Notes: a model not told the origin generated them from the sequence alone. A DNA stretch of 12,693 nt from Spirogloea muscicola (GCA_009602725.1 WELB01000451.1:11780-24472); one strand, 5' to 3'; positions 1 to 10,446 are shown, counted from the stretch's first letter. Numbers and translations are program-made.

Positions 1-281
1 TAGGGACCAATGGCAACACCGACTGCCAGTGCGTATCAACAGCTTCCAGCAATGGCATTGAGGCTATGAGCTACAATTTGCTTGCGGGTTGTTGCAAGGA
101 GAAATGCTATTACTCTAAGACGGTAACGTGCAATGGATCTACCGCACTTGCTTGTTGCTGGATGGTCGAAGGAGTAAAAAAGGATTGCTCAAGGTGCACT
201 GCCAGAGATGCTGGTAACCCTCCGGCAGGTTTTATATGCGGTTGCAACAACGTGTTTTACAGAAGTACTGGTGTCTGTTGA
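1..281 (+). CDS. P0: last exon (exon 3) of a P-type Cys-rich secreted protein gene, partial
   Basis: The left edge cuts this exon about 21 bp after its expected acceptor. The frame is open from position 3 to a TGA at 279-281. It encodes a Cys-dense C-terminal domain with paired cysteines (GCCKEKC, ACCW, DCSRC, GC near the end) and ends in a terminal cysteine. Against the homologous exon at 6035-6336 it has about 11 synonymous and 5 replacement changes, which suggests purifying selection on this exon. Two of the five replacements are Cys here and Tyr in P1 (codons 24-26 and 237-239), so P0 probably keeps the ancestral cysteine set. By analogy with P1 and P2 it is the end of a secreted protein. 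Exons 1 and 2 lie off the left edge, so whether this gene is intact is unknown. The family is not recognised. Confidence 0.75.
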   Translation, partial: GTNGNTDCQCVSTASSNGIEAMSYNLLAGCCKEKCYYSKTVTCNGSTALACCWMVEGVKKDCSRCTARDAGNPPAGFICGCNNVFYRSTGVC

Positions 282-1274
282 TACCCCCAGCCGCTTCTAA
301 AAGGCTCAAAGTTGAGCGCACATTGCTGAAGATGATATCTCAGTAGTACGGCTAAGATGACGCCATTAGTCATGCTCGTGCCGTCGCTGGTGCTTGCATA
401 CAGAGACAGAGCGGCCGTACTGTCATTTAACAGGACCAAAACGGTGAGGTGTCTTCTCGCTACTACAAGCACTTCTTGCAATGCTTTTATGGCATCCACT
501 GGCTCGCTTGCTGGCAGGGATCCAACCCTAGGCCCGGGTGATCCTCTAGTACTGACCGGTAGTTGCTGAACAAACAGCCCCAGTGCGTTCTTCATGGCCA
601 TGTCGTGCCTGCTCGTATAGCGCCCACACGCGTCGTCCACACCAGGAACTCCACCTACAGACCAGGACTCTGCCTGACTAGCAGCAGCCTGCCCTGCATG
701 GCCTCAAAACCAGGTCAGCAGGCATGCGAAGAATGTGGCAAGAAGCATCACCACACAACCCCGCCCACCACCACTGTCTCGCGCAAGTGAAGACTCTCCC
801 CTCGCCTCAATCTCTCCCTCACTCCCGCATGGTCACCTGCGCTCGGGGTTGTCTCACCGCCCGCCTCGGCCCTCTGGCCACCCTGACCTGGAGCGCTGGC
901 CTACTCGGGACGCGCGCCGAACCTTCCGAACCCTTGCCGGCGGCTGCGGCGACGGCCGCGCTAGGTCGCTCTTCAACGGGGGACTTGTGTAGAGATGGCC
1001 TCTCTACGCGATCTCATCAAAGGCCCACCCCCGCAATGGGGGTCAAAGGCAGTGGGTACAGACACTTCAGCGTCCGGCGCCCCAAGGCTCTCCGGCCCGC
1101 TCGACTACCCTCTAGCCGACGCTACAATGACGCTATGCGCCCGGGCATGACAGTCAGTTGTGCTTGTACCACAACAACTGACCTGAACAGTGTTACACCA
1201 GGAAATAGCCACGCCAACACGTCCAGATCTCCAGCTGGAGGTCGTCACAGACGTCAATCAGAAGCACTAACCAG
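282..1274. other. Convergent spacer after P0, left part
   Basis: No gene can be supported here. Roughly 282-780 is probably 3' untranslated or flanking sequence of P0 and is well conserved in unit 2 (6337-6848). About 780-1085 is GC-rich and CpG-rich, again shared with unit 2. At about 1085 unit 1 lacks a 203-bp block present in unit 2. I saw no clear AATAAA signal close behind the stop codon. Confidence 0.6.
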
Positions 1275-1438
1275 ATAATGCCAGGGCGGCATGCAGGTCA
1301 TGTAGTACCACAGCAAGGACAGGCTACTGTGATGCCAGTGGGCACTACATCTGCAGCAAGTACCTCTGCGCGAGTACAACGGAATTCATAGGACAGTGTC
1401 GATACAATGCACGCAAGGTAAGGAGACATGAGGCTTGA
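1275..1438 (+). other. Candidate exon: six-cysteine block, possible alternative last exon of the P gene (unit 1 copy)
   Basis: A CCAG acceptor-like site ends at 1274. An open frame follows, encoding six cysteines in the spacing C-x2-C-x8-C-x7-C-x4-C-x9-C, to a TGA at 1436-1438. The acceptor leaves two bases before the first codon, which matches the phase-1 donor of P exon 2. Over about 126 bp the block is about 95% identical to 7543-7706, with three synonymous and three replacement changes, all cysteines kept and the stop kept. A GTAAGG donor-like site lies at 1418, so it could instead be an internal exon (its phase there would be 0). The pyrimidine tract before the acceptor is poor and no transcript evidence is available. 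It may be an unused remnant. Confidence 0.4.
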
Positions 1439-1810
1439 GTACCCAGAATCCAGAATCCGGCTTTGTTTGTCAGCATATCATTGTGCAATGCGTTGTTCTG
1501 AAATCTTCCTACACTTTGTCATTGTGGTACTTATTTCTCCTTGCAAGTATATTGCAAGTACATGTGCAAGTGGGCATAGACATGCTTTGAGATCGTACAG
1601 CCGACTTGACAACCTGCACTGGTAGTCAGGGCTGAAAGCGGGGCATGTTGCACGACAGAAGGATTCCACTCAGCCTTCAAAACCATCAGGCTTGAGGGGC
1701 TGGAGTTTGTCTGGAGACTCATTTCAGCAGTTGTGGTAAACAAAGCCACGCATCTATGACAAACAGTCCGGTAGGTTGTATATCACAGTTCTGAGTAGCC
1801 AAGTCTTCAT
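1439..1810. other. Convergent spacer, 3' flank of M1
   Basis: Lies just downstream of the M1 stop codon (M1 is on the minus strand) and is shared with 7707-8084 at high identity. Probably 3' untranslated and flanking sequence of M1. Short open frames on both strands are not kept between the two units because of small indels. No gene is supported. Confidence 0.5.
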
Positions 1811-3158
1811 CTATGATTCGCACTCACAAAGAACGAGATCAGCTACTTTCTTGGGCACACACTTCACAAATCGGCAGTGATCATTTCTGCATGTGCCCGC
1901 GCAATTTCCATGACTATCGGGAATTGCAGAAGAGCATGGTATGTGTGACATTGTAGGGTAGCAATCACAATCACTGTTTGGATCTGCCATTCGACATTCG
2001 CAGCCGACATCCTCATTCACCACTGTTCACAACAATGTTGCAGAGAGGTATGAGTGGGTAGTCTTAAATGAGATAAATCATAGCATCAACCCGATGATGG
2101 AAGTCACCACATCCTGCACGCCTCCATCAAGCTTCTGAGCAAGTTGACTTCCTATCAACATCTGCGCAGATGTTCACCAAGCTGCAATTCAAGTATATAT
2201 ACACTTCATCGCAAACGTAAGGAGGATAGCTTGCAGCCTTCACCTGTAGGGCAGCATGCGCCCTCGCAACCACAGCCAGTACCTGCTGTACCACCTTGGC
2301 CCGTACATTCCTTCTTCCAGCATTTATTAGTCGGATCTGTGGTACAAAGAGCATCATCCAGAATCCTGCCCCGGCGGAGCCCCTCATAGAGCTCCTGGGT
2401 CTCATTGCACTTTGTCACACGATCGGGGCGCTTGGGTGGGACATTCACATGTGGCCAAGTGCACTTACGGAGAGACACAGGGAAGTGCTTGGGGTAGTAC
2501 CCCGTGTCAACCAATGTGGAGAGGCCTTCTGTCAGATGCTGGACAGCTTTGCAGGTAAGACGTACCAAGGAAGCTCCTTCTAGAGGCTCAAAGGTCACAT
2601 GGCAGCTCGTGTGGGGATCTGCATGTACATGGTCACCACTATCGCATGTCACGCACTTCCACCTGACATCACTCAAGCCAGCAAACCAGGAAACTATCAC
2701 AAAGCTGGACCTGGTCATTTTGTGTGCTGACAGCTGACAGCTGGGGCACGCGCATATGTAGAGGCCTTGCTGACCAGCTCGCTCAGACCAAAGAGCAGCA
2801 TGTCAAGAATCAGGTGCGTGCCTATTTCTGGGCAGCGCTGTACAAACAAGCTACAGAATGCTGTGTGTAAGATCAAGCGCCTAGCAAGTACTATCGCGTG
2901 ATTGAGCTGGAATGCAGCTCTGACGCCTTACCTGGCTTTGGAGGTGCAGCCAGTGTGGTGAACCAAGATGCAATCCTGTGAGTCTGTTGTCGTGCCACTA
3001 GGCATTATCTTGGCCTGATGCATCTCGCCTGTCTCCTCATTGAGGATGGCATACTCCAGCTCTTCCTTGGCTCCATGACAGCAACTCATGCAGATTGTTG
3101 CAGTCAAGGCGCCAGCTACGAGCAAGTTGACAAGCTGCCGTGGCCTGATGGCGCCCAT
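1811..3158 (-). CDS. M1: Cys-rich secreted protein, three exons, intact
   Basis: On the minus strand, exon 1 is 3158-2932, exon 2 is 2662-2244 and exon 3 is 2022-1811 (stop TAG). The introns are 269 and 221 bp with donors GTAAGG and GTGAAG and acceptors ending CAG. Phases are 2 and 1, and the frame is open throughout (285 residues). Residues 1 to about 29 form a signal peptide with a hydrophobic stretch at about 9-23. The mature chain starts near KEELEYAIL. It contains 26 cysteines: 2 from exon 1, 13 from exon 2 and 11 from exon 3. One N-glycosylation sequon (NET) sits at residue 162. Exon 2 ends in a Gly/Cys-rich stretch (GCGCEGACC), and exon 3 begins with VGCEC. The likely place of action is outside the cell. 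The protein family is not recognised, and no function can be assigned. All splice sites and phases agree with M2, which supports the model. It forms a divergent pair with P1 and is convergent with P0. Confidence 0.85.
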
Positions 3159-3606
<448 letters not shown>

Positions 3607-4258
3607 AGGGGGAGGGGGGGGAGAGGAGGGAGAGAGGGGGCGGGGCCCTCTTTCCCCCCCACGGCCCCTGCCACTCGCCAGGCAGCGCGGCTGGGGCCCC
3701 AGGCGGGCCAAGCCGGCTCGTCAAGCCCCGCCGGCCGGCGCGGGCGGCTGCCAGTAGAGTTTGTCGCTTGGTGGGGGCCCACGAAGAAGGTGCTCGCCCA
3801 TTGAGAAGAGGGGCTGGCAAAGCCAACCCAAAAAGAATGGACAATGTTCAAAGCCAAAGAAAGAGGTGCTGAAAAAGGACTACACTACAAAGTGCAAGAT
3901 GGTGCAGAGGGAGATGCAGATGGCTGCTGCTTCCGGGTCTCGGCAAAGTGCCGCTTCTCCTGCTCCGAGTTACTCTGATCTGCTGTTGCTCACACGTGGA
4001 TACTGGACCACGGGCCGCTTGGCGGATGTGTGGTGTGTTAGATGCCGCTGTAATTGGCTGGAGGTAGCAACCGCTGCCGCCGGTGGAGCCAATATGACGA
4101 ACGCCCAGCAGGCGTGGGCCCCCGCGCCCGCCGCCCACCCGACTTCCGGCGGGCTCGCCGGCCCGAGATCTCGCGGGTCGCTCAAAGTTGATTATGCATC
4201 ATCTGTCTCTGTCAGCAATGTGACGGACTTGTTACTAACTGTCAGTCCTATCCTTAAA
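3607..4258. other. Unit 1-specific spacer after the microsatellite
   Basis: About 650 bp without a counterpart at this place in unit 2, where the CT tract runs almost directly into the sequence matching 4259. It contains a purine-rich start, a very GC-rich stretch at about 3640-3760, a dispersed repeat copy (3781-3891), and a second GC-rich stretch at about 4075-4190. Long open frames here are read-throughs of the microsatellite. No gene is supported. Confidence 0.6.
3781..3891 (+). repeat. Dispersed repeat, copy A
   Basis: Contains the core GAGGGGCTGGCAAAGCCA and a following stretch ending in GGACTACACTACAAA. It matches 7161-7260 over about 100 bp with around 85% identity by eye, and its first half matches 10398-10446. 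All three copies have the same orientation, at different places in the two units, so they are not simply part of the unit duplication. Likely a short interspersed element fragment. No tRNA-like A or B box was recognised. Confidence 0.7.
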
Positions 4259-4817
4259 TGCTCGTGCTCTTTTGGCCCTTTCAGATATTTCAAATTCCTT
4301 TGGGCTGCCCTCTCAAAGCCCACTTCGGATAGAGCCCCTTCCTCGCAGCCATTGCTTTACATTAGAATACTTTAACTCTGTCGGACTTTATTCCTACCTT
4401 TTCCTACCTTCCACAGCCATCGCCTTACTTTGAAAGACTGAGTCGAGAGCCTTTGGAAAATGAACAAAGCCGTTAGCACGGTGACGACAACCTGGAAAAA
4501 AAGGAAACGGCTGCTTATATTAAAAGAGCGGCTGTGAAAGCCAGCCATTGGGAGGCCACCATTGAGCCGGCCACTTGGCTGGCACCGCCCTGGGCCACGC
4601 CGGTCGTGGCGGCGGTCAGGGAGAGGGGGGTGTCAGCTGACAACAGCACCGTCCATGGTTGCGCACCGCATGCCTCTCAACAAGAAGAAGTGGCTCTCCC
4701 AGAAGTGCCTCTCCTCCCCTTCTGCAGTTTCGAGGCTCACTTCTTCCCCTCTGAGTCTCTCTCCCTCTTTTGTAGAGACAGCTCTTACTAAATTGACAGC
4801 AGTGGCTGTGAGAGGCC
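4259..4817. other. Head-to-head spacer, P1-proximal part
   Basis: 4259-4658 aligns with 9779-10130, and 4661-4817 aligns with 11514-11637, in unit 2. At 4659/4660 unit 2 carries about 1.38 kb more. Unit 1 has about 55 bp extra at 4494-4548. The part close to the P promoter is pyrimidine-rich (CTCTCTCCCTC type). No gene is supported. Confidence 0.6.
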
Positions 4818-4855
4818 ATATAAGAGTCCCGCGGCGCTCGGCCCTCGGCTCAGAC
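4818..4855 (+). promoter_or_regulatory. P1 core promoter: TATA box and initiator
   Basis: TATAAGAG begins at 4819. A TCAGAC initiator has its A at 4852, 33 bp downstream, which is the normal TATA-to-start spacing in arthropods. The 5' UTR to the ATG at 4905 would be about 53 bases. P2 has the same two elements with the same 33-bp spacing. Confidence 0.75.
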
Positions 4856-4904
4856 GCGCCTGGCTCTTGCCTCCACACCTGCTTGCCCATCTGGCTACCT
4901 GCAA

Positions 4905-6336
4905 ATGGGGACCTTCAGTCTGGCTTGCGAGGCTCGGCGGCTGCGCTTTCGTTACCTCGTGCTGCTTGCCGTCGTTGCACCTTTTTGCTGCAGCCATGTC
5001 GAGGCTGTCAAGGAGGAGCTCGAGTACGCCATTCTCAGCGACGAGACCAGGGAGATGTTTCACGCCAAGGGGCTGCCGGTTGGCATGACGACCAACAGCG
5101 ACGACTGCATTCTGGTGCATCACACAGGCTGCAATTCGAGGGCAAGCTCAGAAGACGAACTGCTTCCTTGCTACTGCTGTCGTGCCTTGAGGTGGCAGTC
5201 TCTTCTACGCCCTTCCCTCTACTCAGTGCATCCCAGAATAAGTGGCAAACCTGTGCAGATCAGCAGAGGTGGGCGTCTCGCGTAAGCCTTCAGAAACGTG
5301 GTTCCTGGAATTGATTTTTCCCTCTTGATGCGGCAGATGGCGCTGTGTGACATGTGAGGCAGGAGATCACGTGGCGGCTGATCGCTTCACCAGCTGCCAT
5401 GTTAATTCGAGCCCGTGGAAGGAGCATCCTTAGTCCGTTTGACATGTCAGGCTCTTAACCACATGACAGAGGGAGTCTCCACGCTTGTGGATACTGGCTA
5501 CTACCCCAAGCTCTTTCCAACAGCGCTACGCAAGTGCACCTGGCCTAATGAGCGCGTCCCTCCACTCCGGGCTCATCGCACAAGACTCTGTAATGATACC
5601 CAGGAGCGCTATGAAGGGCTTCAACGCGAGAGGCGACTGGCAGGTGACGGCCCCACGTGCTCAACGAACGGCTGCACAAACAAGCCGTGCAGCGGCGCTC
5701 TTGGCGGTACCGCAGGCAGTTGTGGCTGCGAAGGAGGCTGCACCCCTTCGTGTAAGAAACTTCTCCAACATTTGTGTCAATACCCAGAGTAGGAAGATTC
5801 ATACATGAATAACATGAATGTGAAGTGTTGTGTTGGTTCCAAAGCATGGAGCCAGCCATGGATACGGCCTGCACGTTACAACATTACTGCACTTGTCTAC
5901 ACAGGAGTACTTATTCACGTCTACACAGTCTAGCACCATTTAAATGTCAATATTAGCACCTCAACTTTGTAATCTGCGATGTGAATACGGAATGAAGACC
6001 GTAGCTCCTGCTTGTTGTTGCCACTTTCCGACAGTTGGGTGCGCATGCCAAGACGTAGGGACCAGTGGCAACACCGATTACCAGTGCGTATCAACAGCTT
6101 CCAGCGATGGCATTGAGGCTATGAGCTACAACTTGCTTGCGGGATGTTGCAAGGAGAAATGCTATTACTCTAAGACGGTAACGTGCAACGGTACTACCGC
6201 ACTTGCTTGTTGCTGGATGGTTGAAGGAGTAAAGAAGGATTGCTCAAGGTGCACTGCTAGAGATGCTGGTAACCCTCCGGCAGGTTTCATATACGGTTGC
6301 AACAACGTCTTTTACAGGAGTACTGGTGTCTGTTGA
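4905..6336 (+). pseudogene. P1: Cys-rich secreted protein gene, probably broken
   Basis: Exon 1 is 4905-5146, with a start at the first ATG after the promoter and a signal peptide of about 34 residues ending near SHVEA. Exon 2 is 5337-5751 and exon 3 is 6035-6336 (stop TGA). The protein resembles M1/M2 in exons 1 and 2: KEELEYAIL, the DCILVHHTGC motif, WxCVTC, the TLVDTGYYPK stretch, a conserved NDT sequon and a GCEGGC end. Intron phases match (2 and 1). Two lesions are visible. The exon 1 donor, GTGAGT in P2, reads CTCAGA at 5147-5152. Exon 2 has a 1-bp deletion near 5404, giving an in-frame TAG at 5431-5433 if spliced normally. Without splicing, exon 1 reads on to a stop at 5283-5285. Exon 3 is open but has two Cys-to-Tyr changes. 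A truncated secreted product or assembly errors remain possible. No function is assigned. Confidence 0.72.
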
Positions 6337-7152
6337 AATTTCCAGCCGCTTCTAAAAGGCTCAAAGTTGAGCGCACATTGCTGACGATGATACCTCAGTA
6401 GTACGGCTAAGATGACGCCATTAGTCATGCTCGTGCCGTCGCTGGTGCTTGCATACAGAGACAGAGCTGCCGTACTGTCGTTTAACACGATCTTGAACAA
6501 CAACCAAAACCATGAGGTGTCTTTTCGCTACTACAAGCACTTCTTGCAATGCTTTACGGCATCCACTGCCTCGCATGCTGGCAGGGATCTAACTTTAGGC
6601 CCGGGTTATGCTCTAGTACTGACCGGTAGTTGCTGAACAAACAGCCCCAGTGCGTTCTTCATGGCCATGTCGTGCCTGCTCGTGTAGCGCCCACTACGTG
6701 TCGTCCACACCCGGAATTCCACCTACAGACCAGGACTCTGCCTGACTAGCAGCAGCCTACCCTGCATGGCCTCACTTCCAGGTCAGCAGGCATGCAAAGA
6801 ATGTGGCAAGAAGCATCACCACACATCCCCGCCCACCACCACTGTCTCGCGCAAGTGAAGACTGTCTCCTCGCCTCACTCTCTCCCTCACTCCCGCATGG
6901 TCACCCGCGCCCGGGGTTGTCTCACCGCCCGCTTCGGCCCCCTGGCCACCCTGACCTGGAGCGCTGGCCTACTCGGGACGCGCGCCGACCGCCCCGAACC
7001 CTTGCCGGCGGCGGCGGCCGCGCTAGGTCGCTCTCCACCGGGGGACTTGCGGAGAGATGGCCCTCTCTCCGCCGTCCGATCTCGTCAAGACCCATTCTCG
7101 CAATGGGGGTCACGGCATTAGGTACAGACACTTGGCGTCCGGCGCTCCAAAG

Positions 7153-7355
7153 AGAAGTGCGCGCTCATAGAGAAGAGGGGCTGGCAAAGCCAGCCCAAAA
7201 AAGAATGGACTATGTCCAAAGCCAAAGAAAGAGGAGCCGGAGAAAGGACTACACTACAAAACACTGCAGAACACAGAAAGGATGCAGAGGAAAGCTCAAT
7301 ACCCACGAGTGAGCAACATCAGGTCTGAGTAGCTCGCTGCAGGGAAGGTCCAAAG
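7153..7355 (+). mobile_element. 203-bp unit-specific insertion with 7-bp flanking direct repeats
   Basis: Unit 1 at about 1085 joins directly where unit 2 has this block. The block is bounded by TCCAAAG at 7146-7152 and again at 7349-7355, which looks like a target site duplication. It contains dispersed repeat copy B (7161-7260). It has no coding capacity and no obvious terminal inverted repeats, so it fits a short non-autonomous element. The alternative is a deletion in unit 1 between short direct repeats. Confidence 0.5.
7161..7260 (+). repeat. Dispersed repeat, copy B
   Basis: Matches 3781-3891 in the same orientation, including GAGGGGCTGGCAAAGCCA and the GGACTACACTACAAA end. It lies inside the 203-bp insertion. 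Confidence 0.7.
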
Positions 7356-7542
7356 CTCTCCGGCCTGCTCGACTGCCCTCTGGCCGACGCTACAATGACG
7401 CTATGAGACCGGGCATGACAGCCAGTGGTGATTGTACCACAACTGACCTGACCAGTGTTACACCAGAAAATAGCCACTTCAAGACGTCCAGATCTCCAGC
7501 TTGAGGTCGTCACAGACGTCAACCAGAAATGTCACCAACCAG

Positions 7543-7706
7543 ATAATGCCAGGGCGGCATGTAGGTCATGTAGTACCACAGCAAGGACAGGCTACTGTGA
7601 TGCCAGTGGGCACTACATCTGCAGCAAGTACCTCTGCGCGAGTATATCGGAATTGATAGGACAATGTCGATACAATGCGCGCAAGGTAAGGAGACATGAG
7701 GCTTGA
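7543..7706 (+). other. Candidate exon: six-cysteine block, possible alternative last exon of P1 (unit 2 copy)
   Basis: Same layout as 1275-1438: acceptor-like CCAG ending at 7542, two bases then an open frame with six cysteines, and TGA at 7704-7706. The length is 164 bp in both copies. Here the frame is also open for about 85 bp upstream of the acceptor-like site, back to 7455, whereas in unit 1 that upstream frame is stopped. This fits coding constraint starting at the proposed exon border. A GTAAGG donor-like site follows at 7686. Confidence 0.4.
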
Positions 7707-8084
7707 GATATCCAGAATCCAGAATCCGGCTTTGTTAGTCAGCATAACATTGCGCAATGCGTTGTTCTGATATCTCCCTACATGTTGTCATTGTGGTACT
7801 TAGTCTCTCCTTGCAAGTATACTGCAAGTACATGTGCAAGTGGGCATAGACATGCTTTTTAATTGTACAGCCGACTTGACAACCTGCAGTGGTAGTCAGG
7901 GCTGAAAGCAGGGCATGTTGCACGACAGAAGGATTCCACTCAGCCTTCAGAACCATTAGGCTTGAGGGGCTGGAAACTTGTCTAGCGACTCATATCAGCA
8001 GTTGTGGTAAACAAAGCCACGCATCTATGAGAAACAGTCCGGTAGGTTGTATATGATAGGTCTAAGTATCTAAATATCCAAGTC
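7707..8084. other. Convergent spacer, 3' flank of M2
   Basis: Homologous to 1439-1810, with small indels. Probably 3' untranslated and flanking sequence of M2. No gene or clear polyadenylation signal was recognised. Confidence 0.5.
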
Positions 8085-9444
8085 TTAAAATGGTTCACAT
8101 TCACATACAACAAAATTAAAATGTCTTATGGGCACACACTTTCGAACTTGGCAGTTTAGGCCATTTGTGCATCTGCCATTGCAATCTCCATGCGCATCTG
8201 GAATTGCAGCATCGCAAGGTGTATCCGCTGGTGACGTTATAGGGTAGCAACCACAGTCACCATTTGAACCAGCCGGTCGGCACATGCAGCCGACTTCTAA
8301 ATTTTTCACTGTTCACAACAATGTTGCAGACAGGTGTGAGTGAGTAGTCTTCATGAGATAAATCATAGCATCAACCCGACGATGGAAGTCACCACTTCCT
8401 GCACGCCTCCATCAAGCTTCTGAGCAAGTCGACTTCCTGTCAACATCTACACAGATGTACACAGGCTGCAAATCAAGTATACGAACACTTCCATCGCAAA
8501 TTTGAGAAGGACAGCTTGCAGCCTTCACCTGTACCGCAGCATACGCCGTCGCAACCACAGCCAACGCCTGCTGTACCACCTTGGCCCGGACATTCCTTCT
8601 TCCGGCACCTATTTTCCGGATCTGTGGTACATAAATTATCAGCCAAAATCCTGCCCCGGCGGAGCCCCTCATAGAGCTCCTGGGTCTCATTGCACTTTGT
8701 CACACGATCGGGGCGCTTGGGTGGGACATTCACATGTGGCCAAGTGCACTTGCGGAGAGACACAGGGAAGTGCTTGGGGTAGTATCCCGTGTCAACCAAT
8801 GTGGAGAGGCCTTCTGTCAGATGCTGGACAGCTTTGCAAGTAAGACGGACCAAGGAAGCTCCTTCTAGAGGCTCAAAGGTCACATGGCAGCTCGTGTGGG
8901 GGTCTGCGTGTACATGGTCACCACTGTCGCATGTCACGCACTTCCACCTGACATCACTCAAGCCAGCAAACCAGGAAACTGTCACAAAGCTGGACCCGGT
9001 CATTCTGTGTGAGCTGACAGCTGGGGCACGCGCAGATGTAGAGGCCTTGCTGACCGGCTTCGCTCAGACCAAAGACCAGCATGTCAAGGATCAACTGCAT
9101 GCCTATTTCTGGGCAGCGCTGTACAAACCAGCTACAGAATGTTCTGTGTAAGATCAAGCGCCTCGCAAGTGCTATCGCCTGATGATATTGAGCTGGAATG
9201 CAGCTCTGGCGCCTCACCTGGCTTTGGAGGTGCAGCCAGTGTGGTGAACCAAGATGCAATCCTGTGAGTCTGTTGTCGTGCCACTAGGCATTATCTTGGC
9301 CTGATGCATCTCGCCTGTCTCCTCATTGAGGATGGCGTACTCCAGCTCTTCCTTGGCTCCATGACAGCAACTCATGCAGATCGTTGCAGTCAAGGCGCCA
9401 GCTACGAGCAAGTTGACAAGCTGCCGTGGCCTGATGGCGCTCAT
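8085..9444 (-). CDS. M2: Cys-rich secreted protein, three exons, intact
   Basis: On the minus strand, exon 1 is 9444-9218, exon 2 is 8947-8529 and exon 3 is 8308-8085 (stop TAA). The introns are 270 and 220 bp with donors GTGAGG and GTGAAG and acceptors ending CAG, phases 2 and 1. The open frame is 289 residues. Residues 1-176 differ from M1 only at residue 2 (Ser here, Gly in M1). From residue 177 the two proteins diverge: exon 2 residues 177-215 have ten replacements, and exon 3 is only about half identical and four codons longer. All 26 mature cysteines and the sequon at residue 162 are kept. Exon 3 starts with a VGCMC motif and ends CECEPF. Secreted by its signal peptide; family and function not recognised. 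It pairs divergently with P2 and convergently with P1. Confidence 0.86.
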
Positions 9445-9605
9445 TGTGTTGGATTGTCGCGCTCGCCGGAGGAGGTTGCCGCAGATCTGCTGGTACCAGC
9501 GAGCCCTGGAAGTGAGTAGGCCTGAATGGATGTTTCACAAATGTCAGAGAGAGGCAGCGCTTCACTTAGCCGCAGGGAGAGGTGAGGGCAAGTGGCGCGT
9601 GTCAC
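9445..9605 (-). promoter_or_regulatory. Upstream region of M2
   Basis: Close match to 3159-3320 before M1, including the TCACTTCCAG stretch on the minus strand, and no TATA box. The GA tract (minus strand) starts about 162 bp upstream of the ATG, the same distance as in M1. Confidence 0.4.
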
Positions 9606-9617
9606 TGTCTCTCTCTC

Positions 9618-9693
<76 letters not shown>

Positions 9694-9694
9694 N

Positions 9695-9732
<38 letters not shown>

Positions 9733-9762
9733 TCTCTCTCTCTCCTCTTCCCCCTCCCAGAG
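9606..9762. repeat. CT microsatellite with one interruption and one N
   Basis: CT repeats from about 9606, interrupted by CG at 9629-9630. An N lies at 9694, after which CT continues in the same strand to about 9727. Pyrimidine-rich sequence follows, then a short AGAGAGAG end near 9759. Its position matches the 3321-3606 tract, but it is shorter and does not switch strand. Confidence 0.95.
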
Positions 9763-10130
9763 AGAGTCATAACCCTCAATGCTCGTGCTCTTTCGGCCCT
9801 TTCGGATTACATTAAAATCCCTTTTCGCTGCCCTCTCACAGCCCACTTCGGATAGAGCCCCTTCCTCACAGCCACTGCTTACATTAGGATACATTTTTCT
9901 CTGTCGGACCTTATTCCTACCTTTTTCTGGGCTGGCCTTCCACAGCCATCGCCTTACTTGGAAAGACTGAGTCGAGAGCCTTCGAAAGATGAGCAAAGCC
10001 GTTAGCACGGGACGACGACCTGGGAGGCCACCATTCAGCCGGCCACTTGGCTGGCACCGCCCTGGGCCACGCCGGTCGTGGCGGCGCTCCGGGAGGGGGG
10101 GGTGTCAGCTGACAAAAGCACCGCCCATGG
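9763..10130. other. Head-to-head spacer shared with unit 1
   Basis: Aligns with 4259-4658 at roughly 85-90% identity. It includes the GTGTCAGCTGACA near-palindrome at about 10102. No coding potential is supported. Confidence 0.55.
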
Positions 10131-10397
10131 GGCATACCTGTCGTGGGGGGCATGTCGTACGGGGATTGTCAGGCACGCACGCCCGGGCCGGCAGTGTGCG
10201 CGCCGAGCTAGAACCGCCTATCACGGCCCGCCAGCTGCCACCTTGACATGCAACTTGCAGATGCGGGGAGGGAGGAAGCGAGGGCGGGGGAGAGGAGAAG
10301 ATCACTTTTTCCTTTTCACACAAGAAGAAATCCTAGTACAGGGCCTTGGAGAGAGCGGGAGAGGGGGAGATGGGGGATAGAGTTGGAGAAGGAAATA

Positions 10398-10446
10398 GCT
10401 CGCCCATTGAAATAGAGGGGCTAGCAAAGCCAGCCCAGAAAAGAAG
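10398..10446 (+). repeat. Dispersed repeat, copy C (short)
   Basis: Matches the CTCGCCCATTGA...GAGGGGCT.GCAAAGCCA core of copies A and B in the same orientation, then diverges. Confidence 0.6.

Larger units (their letters stand above)
6337..7542. other. Convergent spacer after P1, left part
   Basis: Homologous to 282-1274, with the GC-rich part at about 6850-7145. It contains the 203-bp unit 2-specific block at 7153-7355. A 25-residue open stretch from 6412 is kept with only synonymous changes relative to 357, but a 13-bp indel puts the remainder out of frame. No gene is supported. Confidence 0.55.

Noticed and set aside
357-569. Small open frame with a signal-like start, also present at 6412-6636
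   Set aside because: The first 25 codons are kept, but a 13-bp length difference puts the remainder in different frames in the two copies, so it is more likely 3' flanking sequence of the P gene.
1275-1438. Six-cysteine block as the C-terminal zinc-binding tail of a piggyBac-like transposase
   Set aside because: It has a CxxC start and later cysteines, but the spacing does not match that domain well and no transposase sequence lies upstream.
2127-2405. Minus-strand open frame overlapping M1 exon 2, also at 8412-8690
   Set aside because: It is an out-of-frame shadow of M exon 2 and intron 2. The M exon model with matching splice sites and phases explains the conservation.
2663-2931. Open stretch on the plus strand inside M intron 1
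   Set aside because: The frame is not kept between the two units, and the conservation is at the general intron level.
10100-10116. GTGTCAGCTGACA near-palindrome, also near 4630
   Set aside because: It is a short palindrome shared only through the unit duplication. There is no second half-site or known operator context, so no function can be claimed.
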